DNA from: Ignavibacteria bacterium
Lineage (GTDB): Bacteria > Bacteroidota > Ignavibacteria > Ignavibacteriales > SURF-24
Length of the DNA stretch: 57,356 nt
Direction: 5' to 3'
Assembly (NCBI GenBank): GCA_025612375.1
Contig: JAAXKN010000030.1
Location: forward strand, 1 to 57,356
Numbering within the stretch: the stretch's first letter is position 1; every line of letters begins with the position of its first letter. Position numbers and translations under genes: made by a program. The notes under the pieces were generated by a model that was not told where the DNA came from, searched no databases, and was given only the letters and a program-made list of their open reading frames with translations. Shown in pieces: positions 9,983 through 19,334 of this stretch.

Positions 9983-10330
9983 TTAACTAAGACAAATCTT
10001 AACTACTTCAGTGAAGGCACCCGGATTTTCAACAGCCATCGCAGCCAGTACTTTTCTATTAATGTTGATGCCTTTGACATTCAAACCATTAATAAGTTTT
10101 GAATAGGTAGTTCCATTCAATCTGGCAGCAGCATTGATTCTTGCGATCCAAAGTCTTCTGAATGTTCTTTTCTTTAATTTTCTGTCTCCATAAGCATGCT
10201 GAAGGCCTTTTTCAACTGAGTTCTTAGCGATGGTATAGACCTTGCTTCTTGCACCCCAGTAGCCTCTGGCCATACTTAGAATTTTTTTGCGTCTTCTATG
10301 TGAAGCAACTTTATTCTTAGAGCGTGGCAT
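9983..10330 (-). CDS. rplT: 50S ribosomal protein L20
   Basis: 115 aa with the diagnostic L20 sequence: [38 protein letters not shown] and [15 protein letters not shown]20 binds 23S rRNA early in 50S assembly and in many bacteria represses its own operon. It is the last gene of infC-rpmI-rplT, 17 nt after rpmI, and is followed by a strong terminator. Confidence 0.98.
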   Translation of the reverse strand: MPRSKNKVASHRRRKKILSMARGYWGARSKVYTIAKNSVEKGLQHAYGDRKLKKRTFRRLWIARINAAARLNGTTYSKLINGLNVKGININRKVLAAMAVENPGAFTEVVKICLS

Positions 10331-10347
10331 AATTTATCCTTATAACT

Positions 10348-10539
10348 TTATTGAATCATTATTTTGATACGTCTAGTATCAGCTTTCGATGCAACAACCG
10401 AATGTCTTAAGCTGCGTTTTCTTTTGCGGCTCTTAGAAGTCAGAATGTGGCTTTTAAAAGCTTTGTGTCTTTTGACCTTTCCGCCGGCAGTCAGTTTGAA
10501 TGATTTAGCTGCGCCGCGGTTACTTTTCATCTTGGGCAT
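10348..10539 (-). CDS. rpmI: 50S ribosomal protein L35
   Basis: 63 aa, very basic. [25 protein letters not shown] is the L35 N-terminus, and [16 protein letters not shown] its usual middle. It lies between infC and rplT, the order found in most bacteria, with short gaps (14 and 17 nt). Confidence 0.98.
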   Translation of the reverse strand: MPKMKSNRGAAKSFKLTAGGKVKRHKAFKSHILTSKSRKRKRSLRHSVVASKADTRRIKIMIQ

Positions 10540-10553
10540 ATCGCTTATACCTG

Positions 10554-11099
10554 TTATATATTAGTTTTCTTTTTTGATTTCACTTTCAAAGGAACCAAAA
10601 TAACGTTCATAGCCTTGCCTTCGAATTTCATTTCAAATTCAGGTTTGGCAACGTCTTCCATTTTCGCAATAAAATCTTTCAGCAGGTTTTCGCCGTGCAC
10701 CGTATAGGCAAGTTCCCTGCCCTTAAAGATAACGGAAACCTTCACCTTATTGCCTTCCTCGATGAAGTTTCTTGCGTGGCGCACCTTAAATTCAAAATCG
10801 TGAGTATCGGTATTAGGATGAAGTCTTATTTCCTTTAATATCGACACCTGCTGATTTTTCTTCTGTGTCTTTTCTTTTTTCTGAATTTCGTAAACAAACT
10901 TGCCGTAATCGACAATTTTGCAAACCGGGGGATCTGCCTGCGGAGCAATCTCCACCAGATCGAGCCCTTTTTCCTGGGCCGCCCTCAGGGCATCCCTTCC
11001 TGATAAAATACCTAATTGACTGCCATCCGAGTCTATCAGACGGACCTTAGGGACCCTGATTTCCTCGTTTACGCGGTGTTTCAATGTTTTTTGAGAGAT
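10554..11099 (-). CDS. infC: Translation initiation factor IF-3 (probable AUC start)
   Basis: IF3 N-domain ([18 protein letters not shown]) and C-domain ([15 protein letters not shown]) are clear. No ATG or GTG opens the frame. A TTG at 11084 would give 176 aa but has no ribosome site at normal distance. The ATC at 11099-11097 has GAGG exactly 6 nt upstream and gives 181 aa. IF3 genes are known to use rare AUU/AUC/AUA starts, because IF3 itself rejects such codons and so represses its own translation. I therefore prefer the ATC start. The gene follows thrS by 17 nt and is probably cotranscribed with it. Confidence 0.9.
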   Translation of the reverse strand: MSQKTLKHRVNEEIRVPKVRLIDSDGSQLGILSGRDALRAAQEKGLDLVEIAPQADPPVCKIVDYGKFVYEIQKKEKTQKKNQQVSILKEIRLHPNTDTHDFEFKVRHARNFIEEGNKVKVSVIFKGRELAYTVHGENLLKDFIAKMEDVAKPEFEMKFEGKAMNVILVPLKVKSKKKTNI

Positions 11100-11112
11100 A
11101 TTTGACCTCTTT
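11097..11112 (-). promoter_or_regulatory. Ribosome site and rare start codon of infC
   Basis: Minus strand: AAAGAGG (11112-11106), 6-nt spacer TCAAAT, then ATC (11099-11097) in frame with infC. The spacing is ideal for ATC and too long (21 nt) for the TTG at 11084. This fits IF3 autoregulation through a non-standard start codon. Confidence 0.65.
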
Positions 11113-11116
11113 GTTG

Positions 11117-13042
11117 TTATTGTTTTTTTGATAAAATTTCGTCAAGAATTTTAGCTCTGAATTCATCCAGTGCCATGCTGCCCAGGTCGCCTGTCTTATG
11201 TTTTCTTACAGAGACCATGTTTGACTGGGCTTCTTTCTCACCTACAATCAACATATAAGGAACCTTTTTGGTTTCCCAATCCCTGATTTTATAGCCAATC
11301 TTTTCATTTCTCTTGTCTAATTCAACCCTTACGTCATATTTCTTAAGTTCGTCAGCAACTGTCTTAGCATAATCGTAAAAATTCTGCGAAATCGGAACAA
11401 CAGCAACCTGTGTCGGAGCAAGCCATACCGGGAAAGCTCCGCCATAGTGCTCAATCAAAACTCCCATAAAACGCTCAATGGAGCCGAGCAGGGCCCTGTG
11501 AATCATAAACGGCGTATGTTCTTTTCCATCCTCGCCAATGTACTTCATTCCGAAGCGCTGAGGCATATTGAAATCGAACTGAATAGTACTCATCTGCCAT
11601 TCACGGTTAAGAGCGTCTTTAATCTTAATATCAATTTTAGGGCCGTAGAAAGCACCGCCGCCTTCATCAATCTTATAGCTTAAGCCTTCCTTCTTCATTG
11701 CGCTTTCGAGCGATTTTGTAGCTCTTTCCCAGAGCGCTTCGTCGCCGACCGACTTTTCAGGCCTTGTTGAAAGGTAGAATTCCATCTTTTCAAAGCCGAA
11801 TGAGCGCCACATGAACATCGAGAAGCGGAGGACCTCAATAATTTCGTCTTCCATCTGCTCCTCGGCGCAGAAGAGGTGCGCATCGTCCTGTGTAAAGCCT
11901 CTTACGCGCAATAGACCGTGCAGAACGCCGCTTTTTTCATAGCGGTAGACCGTTCCAAGCTCAGCCCATCTGTAGGGCAGGTCGCGGTAAGAGCGCAGGT
12001 GCGATTTATAGACCATGATGTGGAACGGGCAATTCATCGGTTTAACATAGTAATCGAGCTCGTCCACCTTCATCGGGGCATACATGCTGTCCTTATAAAA
12101 GCCTAAGTGACCGCTGGTTTCCCAGAGCCAGCTTTTGCCCATATGCGGCGTATAAAGAATATCGTAGCCGTTATTCAAATGGGCTTTTCTCCAGAAGTTC
12201 TCAATTTCCAGGCGGAGACGGGCGCCCTTCGGGTGCCAGTAAACGAGTCCCGGTCCTGCTTCCTCGTGAAGGCTGAACAGGTCAAGGTCGCGCCCGAGTT
12301 TACGGTGGTCCCTTTTCTTAGCCTCTTCAAGGAATACGAGATAGTCTTCCAGCATCTTTTTCTTAGGAAAAGAGATGCCGTAGATCCTCTGGAGCTGTTT
12401 ATTATGCTCGTCGCCTCTCCAGTAAGAGCCGGAGACGGTAAGGAGCTTTACAAACTTTATTTTTCCGGTTGAGGGGAGGTGCGGACCCGTACATAGGTCT
12501 GTAAATTCACCTTCCTTATAAATGCTGATAGTCTCGTTGTTTTCGTCGAGCTCGGTCAGTATTTCGACCTTATAAGGGTCGCCTTTTTGTTCAAAAAACC
12601 TGAGTGCATCGCCTTTGCTGAGTTCCTCTCTCTGGAAGGGGTTATTCTGCTGAGAGATCTCGGACATGCGTTTTTCGATCTTTCTCAGTTCCTCTTCCGT
12701 AATGGGAGTGTTAACGTCGACGTCATAGTAGAATCCCGAATCTATAGCGGGACCGACGCCGAATTTAGCCTCAGGGTAAAGCGATGTAATGGCGTGAGCC
12801 ATAAGGTGTGAAGTTGAATGCCAGTAGGCTTCCTTCCCCTTTTCGTCATCAAAGGTGTAAAGCCTGAGAGTAACGTCGCTCGTTAATGGAGTGGACAGAT
12901 CCTTCTCCTGGCCGTTTACTTCAGCTACCAGAGCCTCCTCAGCAAGTCTTTTGGAGATAGACTCTGCAACCTGGTAAGGGGTAGTGCCCTTATCAAATTC
13001 CTTTACGCTCCCGTCGGGAAAGCTTACCTTGATTTTTTCCAT
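11117..13042 (-). CDS. thrS: Threonine-tRNA ligase
   Basis: 641 aa, normal length. It has an N-terminal TGS domain (VSFPDGSVKEFDKGTTPYQV), an editing domain, the class II core with the zinc-site motif MNCPFH and motif 3 (LLGSIERFMGVLIEHYGGAF), and a C-terminal anticodon domain (VEKLDKRNEKIGYKIRDWE-like region). It charges tRNA-Thr. The ATG at 13042 lies only 15 nt beyond the T-run of a terminator that follows tRNA-Val, so the gene probably depends on read-through. infC follows 17 nt downstream. Confidence 0.97.
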   Translation of the reverse strand: MEKIKVSFPDGSVKEFDKGTTPYQVAESISKRLAEEALVAEVNGQEKDLSTPLTSDVTLRLYTFDDEKGKEAYWHSTSHLMAHAITSLYPEAKFGVGPAIDSGFYYDVDVNTPITEEELRKIEKRMSEISQQNNPFQREELSKGDALRFFEQKGDPYKVEILTELDENNETISIYKEGEFTDLCTGPHLPSTGKIKFVKLLTVSGSYWRGDEHNKQLQRIYGISFPKKKMLEDYLVFLEEAKKRDHRKLGRDLDLFSLHEEAGPGLVYWHPKGARLRLEIENFWRKAHLNNGYDILYTPHMGKSWLWETSGHLGFYKDSMYAPMKVDELDYYVKPMNCPFHIMVYKSHLRSYRDLPYRWAELGTVYRYEKSGVLHGLLRVRGFTQDDAHLFCAEEQMEDEIIEVLRFSMFMWRSFGFEKMEFYLSTRPEKSVGDEALWERATKSLESAMKKEGLSYKIDEGGGAFYGPKIDIKIKDALNREWQMSTIQFDFNMPQRFGMKYIGEDGKEHTPFMIHRALLGSIERFMGVLIEHYGGAFPVWLAPTQVAVVPISQNFYDYAKTVADELKKYDVRVELDKRNEKIGYKIRDWETKKVPYMLIVGEKEAQSNMVSVRKHKTGDLGSMALDEFRAKILDEILSKKQ

Positions 13043-13056
13043 AATACACTTCTTTT

Positions 13057-13083
13057 TAAAAAAAAACGGAGCGAACTCCGGTT
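13057..13083 (-). terminator. Terminator between tRNA-Val and thrS
   Basis: On the minus strand CGGAG-TTCG-CTCCG is followed by nine T residues. It ends the tRNA-Leu/tRNA-Val transcript but also lies 15 nt upstream of the thrS start codon, so it may act as an attenuator for thrS. Confidence 0.8.
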
Positions 13084-13090
13084 TCTTAAG

Positions 13091-13164
13091 TGGGTTCTAG
13101 AGGAGTCGAACCTCTGACCTTCTGCACGTCAAGCAGACGCTCTAACCAACTGAGCTAAGAACCC
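13091..13164 (-). tRNA. tRNA-Val (GAC)
   Basis: 74 nt cloverleaf. The acceptor GGGTTCT pairs with AGAACCC, with discriminator A. The anticodon loop is TTGACGT inside the TCTGC/GCAGA stem, giving anticodon GAC. The T-loop is normal (TTCGACT). CCA is not encoded. No promoter is seen in the 63 nt before it, so it is likely cotranscribed with tRNA-Leu. Confidence 0.96.
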
Positions 13165-13227
13165 AAGCCGACAAAGAATTCACTCTGAATAACCTCTTGT
13201 CAGGAGGTTCAGATCCAATCAATTAAG

Positions 13228-13313
13228 TACCGAGGGCCGGAGTCGAACCGGCACGGGTATAAATACCCACAGGATTTTAAGTCCTGTGCGTCTACCAATT
13301 CCGCCACCCCGGC
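13228..13313 (-). tRNA. tRNA-Leu (TAA)
   Basis: 86 nt class II tRNA with a long variable arm (GGGTATTTATACCC). The anticodon loop CTTAAAA inside CAGGA/TCCTG gives anticodon TAA. The acceptor GCCGGGG pairs with CCTCGGT using two G-T wobbles. The promoter at 13332-13363 is directly upstream. Confidence 0.96.
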
Positions 13314-13331
13314 ATAAATAGAATTGGAATT

Positions 13332-13363
13332 CAAATATAAAACTTTATACCAAAATTTACAAG
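13332..13363 (-). promoter_or_regulatory. Promoter of the tRNA-Leu/tRNA-Val transcript
   Basis: Minus strand: CTTG, 20 nt, TATATTTG, an exact fit to the -7 box TAnnTTTG of Bacteroidota housekeeping promoters. The box ends 18 nt before the tRNA-Leu 5' end. It may also drive thrS by read-through. Confidence 0.65.
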
Positions 13364-13498
13364 AACAATTTTATAAGTTTAATCCGGAAGATTACAATGT
13401 TCCTCAATTGATTTATCTTGAAGGAGCTAATTTAACAATAATTATCAAATTTCGCTAAAATTTCCTGTATTTCAAGATAATAATCCGGAAACATGCAT

Positions 13499-16400
13499 TT
13501 ACTTGAGAAATATCATCTTTTTTACTTCTGTAAATTTCCTCCCCTTCCCGTTTAACGGATCGGCTTCAATGGAATAGAAGTAGATTCCAGAGGAAACTCC
13601 TACAGGTGACCATCTCACCTCATGATATCCGGCTTCAAAGACCTTATCAGCGAGCAGACAGATACTCCGCCCCAGTAAATTGATTATCCTTACCCTTACA
13701 TATGACTCTGCGGGAAGTGCAAAGCTTATGGACGTGGAAGGATTAAACGGGTTCGGGTAGTTCTGCCCCAGCTCAAATTTCACGGGCAGAAGGTTTTTCC
13801 TATCCGTAACTGCTGTTTTTTCAACACACCTGCCCTGGAGCAGCACCTGATTGCCGGAATCAACTTTGCTTACAATATAAAGCGTATCAGAGAAACTGCC
13901 AAGGGAATCGGGCTTGAAAGTCACTGTAACAACCGCAGAGTCGTACCTTGCCAGATAAGTCTTACTGATGGAGACAGAAAATATTTTATTTTTAACGTAT
14001 ATACTGTCGACAGTAAACGGGTTTAGGCCGGTATTTTTAATAGTAATTTTGTTTGAGACTGATTTTAATGGTTCTGTATCAGGAAGCTTAAGCACCTGAG
14101 ATGAAAGGCTGTAGCTGTTCTGACGCACATTAAGCAGCCAGCCTACAGTGCCTGAAGCCTCATTTACATATGCAATATCCACTGCCCCGTCGCCGTTAAA
14201 ATCGCCAGAGGTCATACGGTTTGAGCCGGATTCACTGGCAAAGTAGCCTGAGACCTTAAAGGCCATATGCTGGTTTGTATAAATATACCCCTGGTTCGAA
14301 TACCCGTTATTTACAGAAGCCAGATCAATATCCCCGTCACTGTCATAATCGCTGCCCGTAAGCGAGAGAGGGTCTGCACCCGTCTGCTGGTCAGACAAAA
14401 AGAATTGCAGTCCGCCCAAATTTTTAATTAAACAGAGCGAATTTATATAGGGCTGCCCGGATGCCAGATCAAGCCAGGTATCGTGGTTCATATCGGCAAG
14501 TACCATCGACCTGATGTAGGGAGTGCCCGGGTTCCGGCCTTTAGCCTTAAAACTCATATTGCCCGTGTTTTCAAAAATGCAAAGCGGATCACCGGCATAT
14601 TTGCTAATAACAATGTCAATATCGCCATCGTTATCCATATCCCCTGTTTTTAAGTCAAGCACCTGCTCAAGAGTTGATGGCAGCATGATTGCCCGGAAAG
14701 TAAAATTGCCCTGATTTTCGAGCACATAAGCGGTGTTAAGAAGATCATTTGTAACTATCAGATCAAGGTCCCCATCGCCATCCAGATCATCGGAAGCAAG
14801 CATCCGGTTATTCTGCCCACTGAAGACCGATACTTTAGTAAAATTAAAGCCGCCTTCATTCTTTAGAATGATCACTGAATTCCTGCAGGCTGCAGCAATG
14901 TCTGTTTTCCCGTCGTTATTGAAATCTCCGGCAGTAATGCCGAATGGAGAATCGGTCAGTGCTATGGACTTTGCAAGTCCAGGTTTGGAATCAAGGCTCC
15001 CTTTTATTACAGCTATTCCGTTTTCAAATGAAACAATCATATCCGTAACACCATCATTTTCCAGATCAGACGAACAGATAAGTTTGGGATATTGGCCTGT
15101 AGGAATATTATTCATCGCCCTGAAAGAGCCCGTTCCCTCTTTAGCCTTAACAATAAATCGCCAGATGAAGGGAGAAAGAACCGGATTAAGCGACTTCAGT
15201 TTGAAATCATTTTTTAATGTGATTTCAACTTCCTCACCAGTGATAAATTTACCTTCGGGAACAATTGAAAGAAGCCTTTTTGCAGCATCATATGAAACTC
15301 TTGAATTATGGAAACCGCTCATGGAGCCAGATATAAAAACTGAAGAAGGAGTAAGCGACTCAGGAATGATGTCCTCCGTAAAACGGACCGCGGCAAAAGA
15401 AGGATCGGCCGAAGCTGAATTCTGCGCCGGGTATAATGAATCCACAATAACCTGCCTGCACATGCCAGTAACCATGAATTTAACGGCCGGATGCACCTTA
15501 TCATTGCTTGTAATTACTACACTGTCGGAATAAGCCTTTGTTTCCATGGGAGTGAAAGTTACCGTTACAGATTTCGCTTTCCTCGGTTCAACGGTTAAGG
15601 AAGTGGGAAACAGGCTGAAGGCTTTTGAACTGCAGTAAATAGAATCTACAACCAGAGGCAGCGATCCCGGGTTGCTTATGGTAAAAGAAAATGTTTTCGA
15701 GCTGTCTTTTTGCACGCTGCCGAAATTATATTCCGTAGGGCTGAGAGCTATTTCGCTAAAGTGATCCCGGTTTTCAAGAAAAGTGAGTGGGGAATTCATT
15801 TTATATGCCAGAAGATCGATATCCCCGTCATTGTCAAAATCTGCTGTCAGCAGGTTTGAGGCTTCAAAATTAAATGGAGGCAGAACAAGCTGCTTAACGA
15901 CTTTAAGGTCCTTATTACACTTATCCATTTCAACTCCCCAGCTGGCCGCAGAAAGAAACTCCACAGTTGAATCGCCGTCAAAATCGCATCCTGCAAGGAA
16001 TGACATGTCCTTTTGCGGGGGATTATAATAGCTGGTTGTAAACTTCAAATCGCCATTATTTACCAGTATTTCATAACCTTTATAGCCCTGCCAGTACGAT
16101 GCCGCGGCGAAATCGATTAGCCCGTCATTATTAAAATCTCCTCTTACCGAAGGCAAAGTATTGAGTAATTGATTATTGAATGTCTGAAATGAAAAGTTGC
16201 CGTTGTTGCGCAGCAGGAAACCGGTATAAATGTCAGCCAGTATATCCAGATCGCCGTCGCCGTCGATATCCTCTGAAGCTAGACCGAAAATGCCCGCAAA
16301 TTTGATTTTTGAGGCCTTGAAAATAAAATTCCCCATGTTCTTTACAAATTCCATCTCAGCGCCCGAACTTCCTGTGCCGACGGCAAGATCAGTCAGGCCG

Positions 16401-18946
16401 TCGTTGTCATAATCTCCGGCCGTTATATATTGAAGATAGCCCGGAACATCTGTCTCAGAGGAAGTAAAATTAAAATTGCCTGTATTTTTCAGCAGCTGAA
16501 TTTTTGAAGCTACTTTGCATACGGCAATATCAACTCTGCCGTCGTTATCAAAGTCGGCTGCGGCCAATGATTGCGGACCCTGTGGAATACTGATGGATTT
16601 TACTTTTGTAAACCTGAAGTCTCCTTCATTTTTATAAATTGTTATTTCCTCATTAGTCTGTGTAAGGACAGCAACATCCAAAAGCCCGTCATTATTAAAA
16701 TCTGCGGTGACCGGCTTAAATGAGTACTGAGGGAGCTGAATTGAAGAGCGTTCACGGAAACTCATCGAAGAACTCTTTGCCGAGACATTAAAATCCCATA
16801 TGCGCGGAAGGAAAGGAGGCTCACATGCAACCGTCCTGATCTTAGAAGTCAAAGATACAGTTACATTTTCTCCCCTCCTGAATGGTTTTGCTGTTTTAAT
16901 GGTTAGAAGCTTTAATCCGTCATCAAAAGATATAAGTTCAGCTTTCTGCCTGCCAGAGTGCGAACCCGTAATAACGATCGAAGAGTCGGAAAGTGTTGCA
17001 GCATCCAGCCTCACATTGAAGTAAATCCTTATCTGTGCAGTATCAGAAGCAAATATTGAAAGAGGCTTAGGATAACACGAGAGCACCTGCTCTCCCCTTC
17101 CCAAGACATAAAATTTTACTTCAGGATGGAATTTATCGTTGCTGTAAACTGTCAGACTGTCGTTGTAGCTTAAAGCGCCCGACTGCTTAAAGTGAATTGT
17201 AACTTTCGCCGTGTCGCCGGCAGCAATAGTTGTTTTTGAAGCCGTAGCTGTAAAGGCCTCATTTGATGAAGCAATGCCTGAAATGTTCAGGGTCCCGGAT
17301 ACGCCGTCATTTTTAACTACAAAGTAAGCTGACTTTTCGGCTCCCGGTTTTGTTACGCCAAAATCGTATGAACTGCTAAGAAGCTTAACCTCAGGTTCCG
17401 CGTTTTTATTTTTTGCAATGACGAGATTTCTTGGATTTCCAGACTCCATGTAAAGATCAATATCACCGTCGTTATCCAGATCTGCCGCTCCAATATCCCC
17501 GATAGCCCTTGCACCGGAAAAGACCTTAGACTCAGTAAATGAAAGATTTGAGTTATTCTTCAGGATATATAAATAATCAGAAGAATGGATTGCAATATCA
17601 GGATAAGTGTCATTATTAAAATCGCCTACTGTGCAGCTTCCGTTGGAGATATAGCTGACTGCAGGAACAGTTTTCTTGAAATTCCCTGTACTGTCGTTTA
17701 TTAGTATTGATAAATAATCATAACCGTATCCGCCTGAGGCAAGAATATCAGGATATCCGTCGTGATTAAAGTCTGCAACATTTATCTGCGAGGTCAAAAA
17801 ACTCTGTGGATATACCACGGGAGCTGAAAAGTTAAAGGAACGGGAATTCCTGAATACACAGACCGATTTTTCCTCATTTAAAGCATCAATTATGTCAGGA
17901 TATCCATCCAGATCAATATCGGAGAAAATGATTTTCTGAGCATTAGTAACCGGGAGCTCCTTTGCAAGCTGAAACCTCATATTGCCCATATTCCGGAACA
18001 GCAGCAGTACGTCCTGGCCGTTAAACCCGGTATTTGAACAAATTGAAATGTCCAGCTTTCCGTCTGCATCCAAATCGGCAGCATAGAATCCGCCACCTAA
18101 ATAAGCTGAACAGGTAATTTCAGCAGCGGTCTGAAAACTGCCGTCGGGCATCTGTTTTAAGATAACGACCAGCTTTTCGCCTTCAGGCTGGAAGGCAATA
18201 TCAACTTTTCCGTCGCCGTCAAAATCTCCTGTTGTAATATTGTCCACAGGTTTTCCCAGATAAATATCCTGCCTGGAGAATTTAAGTCCGCCAAGATTCT
18301 TCATCATAAAGATCCCCTGGTACATAAAGCTTGAACAAAGGACGTCAACTAATCCGTCATTATTCATATCAGCCAGGATTGATGGTCCGTATTCATCTCC
18401 GAAAGGGACCGGTTCGGAGAGTGCAAATGTTCCTGAACCTGAAATAGGGCTCGCCGTAAACGTCCAATTAAAGGGCTGCACTGCCTCGTTCTGAAGGGTT
18501 TTTACTCCTGGAGTAAGTGATACTGAAATCAGTTCATTCGGATGAAACCTCCTTTCGGGTAAAAAAACTATGGATTGGCTGGCGTCGTCATATTTTACTG
18601 TTCCTGATACTTTTCCGTAAAATGAGCTGAAAACGGCAATAAAGGAATCCTTTACTGTACTATTATCCAACGGTTTTACAAAAGAAATGGTTATGGAAAG
18701 AGAATCAGGTATCTTAAAATCCGCGGAACCCGGGTAGTAGGATTTAATTAATGGGTTAACTCCGGTAATTGAGGAGTTATAACCCCCTGCCTGGTTTGGA
18801 AAATTTATTCCAGGCAGAGAGCTAGAAAAGTCCGACCGGACTAAAGCAGATTCAGTGAGCAAAGATTTTTGATTTAGCTGATAATTCCCGCAAAAAATGA
18901 AAGGAGAATTAAGGATTAAGAGTAAAAGAGTGCAAATATGTCTCAA
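13499..18946 (-). CDS. Giant T9SS-exported protein with three Big5/FG-GAP/HYDIN-like modules
   Basis: 1815 aa, starting at TTG 18946 behind an AGAAGGA site. After a signal peptide the protein is built from three similar modules of about 550 aa. Each has a Big_5-type Ig-like domain (for example FVKPLDNSTVKDSFIAVF), then a run of FG-GAP/VCBS repeats with calcium-type loops (DMNNDGLVD, DFDGDGKVD, DLDADGKLD), then a HYDIN/DUF1573-like Ig domain (SYDFGVTKPGAEKS; EYNFGSVQKDSSKT). A T9SS sorting domain ends the protein (LGQNYPNPFNPSTSISF ... KKMIFLK). It is predicted to be a cell-surface or secreted beta-propeller protein. The ligand is unknown. Confidence 0.92.
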   Translation of the reverse strand: MRHICTLLLLILNSPFIFCGNYQLNQKSLLTESALVRSDFSSSLPGINFPNQAGGYNSSITGVNPLIKSYYPGSADFKIPDSLSITISFVKPLDNSTVKDSFIAVFSSFYGKVSGTVKYDDASQSIVFLPERRFHPNELISVSLTPGVKTLQNEAVQPFNWTFTASPISGSGTFALSEPVPFGDEYGPSILADMNNDGLVDVLCSSFMYQGIFMMKNLGGLKFSRQDIYLGKPVDNITTGDFDGDGKVDIAFQPEGEKLVVILKQMPDGSFQTAAEITCSAYLGGGFYAADLDADGKLDISICSNTGFNGQDVLLLFRNMGNMRFQLAKELPVTNAQKIIFSDIDLDGYPDIIDALNEEKSVCVFRNSRSFNFSAPVVYPQSFLTSQINVADFNHDGYPDILASGGYGYDYLSILINDSTGNFKKTVPAVSYISNGSCTVGDFNNDTYPDIAIHSSDYLYILKNNSNLSFTESKVFSGARAIGDIGAADLDNDGDIDLYMESGNPRNLVIAKNKNAEPEVKLLSSSYDFGVTKPGAEKSAYFVVKNDGVSGTLNISGIASSNEAFTATASKTTIAAGDTAKVTIHFKQSGALSYNDSLTVYSNDKFHPEVKFYVLGRGEQVLSCYPKPLSIFASDTAQIRIYFNVRLDAATLSDSSIVITGSHSGRQKAELISFDDGLKLLTIKTAKPFRRGENVTVSLTSKIRTVACEPPFLPRIWDFNVSAKSSSMSFRERSSIQLPQYSFKPVTADFNNDGLLDVAVLTQTNEEITIYKNEGDFRFTKVKSISIPQGPQSLAAADFDNDGRVDIAVCKVASKIQLLKNTGNFNFTSSETDVPGYLQYITAGDYDNDGLTDLAVGTGSSGAEMEFVKNMGNFIFKASKIKFAGIFGLASEDIDGDGDLDILADIYTGFLLRNNGNFSFQTFNNQLLNTLPSVRGDFNNDGLIDFAAASYWQGYKGYEILVNNGDLKFTTSYYNPPQKDMSFLAGCDFDGDSTVEFLSAASWGVEMDKCNKDLKVVKQLVLPPFNFEASNLLTADFDNDGDIDLLAYKMNSPLTFLENRDHFSEIALSPTEYNFGSVQKDSSKTFSFTISNPGSLPLVVDSIYCSSKAFSLFPTSLTVEPRKAKSVTVTFTPMETKAYSDSVVITSNDKVHPAVKFMVTGMCRQVIVDSLYPAQNSASADPSFAAVRFTEDIIPESLTPSSVFISGSMSGFHNSRVSYDAAKRLLSIVPEGKFITGEEVEITLKNDFKLKSLNPVLSPFIWRFIVKAKEGTGSFRAMNNIPTGQYPKLICSSDLENDGVTDMIVSFENGIAVIKGSLDSKPGLAKSIALTDSPFGITAGDFNNDGKTDIAAACRNSVIILKNEGGFNFTKVSVFSGQNNRMLASDDLDGDGDLDLIVTNDLLNTAYVLENQGNFTFRAIMLPSTLEQVLDLKTGDMDNDGDIDIVISKYAGDPLCIFENTGNMSFKAKGRNPGTPYIRSMVLADMNHDTWLDLASGQPYINSLCLIKNLGGLQFFLSDQQTGADPLSLTGSDYDSDGDIDLASVNNGYSNQGYIYTNQHMAFKVSGYFASESGSNRMTSGDFNGDGAVDIAYVNEASGTVGWLLNVRQNSYSLSSQVLKLPDTEPLKSVSNKITIKNTGLNPFTVDSIYVKNKIFSVSISKTYLARYDSAVVTVTFKPDSLGSFSDTLYIVSKVDSGNQVLLQGRCVEKTAVTDRKNLLPVKFELGQNYPNPFNPSTSISFALPAESYVRVRIINLLGRSICLLADKVFEAGYHEVRWSPVGVSSGIYFYSIEADPLNGKGRKFTEVKKMIFLK

Positions 18947-19126
18947 AAGAGGATTCCTTCTTATTGCAGTAAAATTTTCATTAACTTTATCAGGAACGGG
19001 TTTAAGGAAACAGGAAATTTACTCCAGTATTTTGATAAATACCGGAAATTCCTTGAAAGCAGAAAATAAATATAGGGAAAAAGGGGGGAAATTACACGAT
19101 TAGTAACAATTTTGACAAAAACTTAT

Positions 19127-19158
19127 ATTGCATAAAAGCCTTTTTATTCATATTTTTG
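19127..19158 (+). promoter_or_regulatory. Promoter of the CAT-anticodon tRNA
   Basis: ATTG, 20 nt, TATTTTTG: an exact TAnnTTTG box with the spacing seen at the other tRNA promoters here. It ends 13 nt before the tRNA 5' end. Confidence 0.6.
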
Positions 19159-19171
19159 AAATGTTGTTATT

Positions 19172-19245
19172 GGGCCCATAGCTCAGTTGGTTAGAGCATC
19201 TGACTCATAATCAGAGGGTCGGTGGTTCAAGCCCATCTGGGCCCA
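19172..19245 (+). tRNA. tRNA with CAT anticodon (Met or lysidine-type Ile)
   Basis: 74 nt cloverleaf. The acceptor GGGCCCA pairs with TGGGCCC, discriminator A. The anticodon loop is CTCATAA in the stem TCTGA/TCAGA. It is not the initiator type, because the acceptor ends are fully paired. I cannot decide between elongator Met and Ile2 (CAU modified to lysidine) by eye. CCA is not encoded. Confidence 0.93.
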
Positions 19246-19248
19246 CAA

Positions 19249-19290
19249 AAAAGCCTCATTTTCCAAAGGAATCTGAGGCTTTTGTTTTTT
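19249..19290. terminator. Terminator after the tRNA, shared with the convergent methyltransferase gene
   Basis: AAGCCTCA (19251-19258) pairs with TGAGGCTT (19274-19281). T residues follow on the plus strand and an A-run precedes, so it can work in both directions. Confidence 0.85.
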
Positions 19291-19334
19291 CAGGCAGTTC
19301 TTTAATTGCCGCGAACTTTGTGAGATTTCATTAT

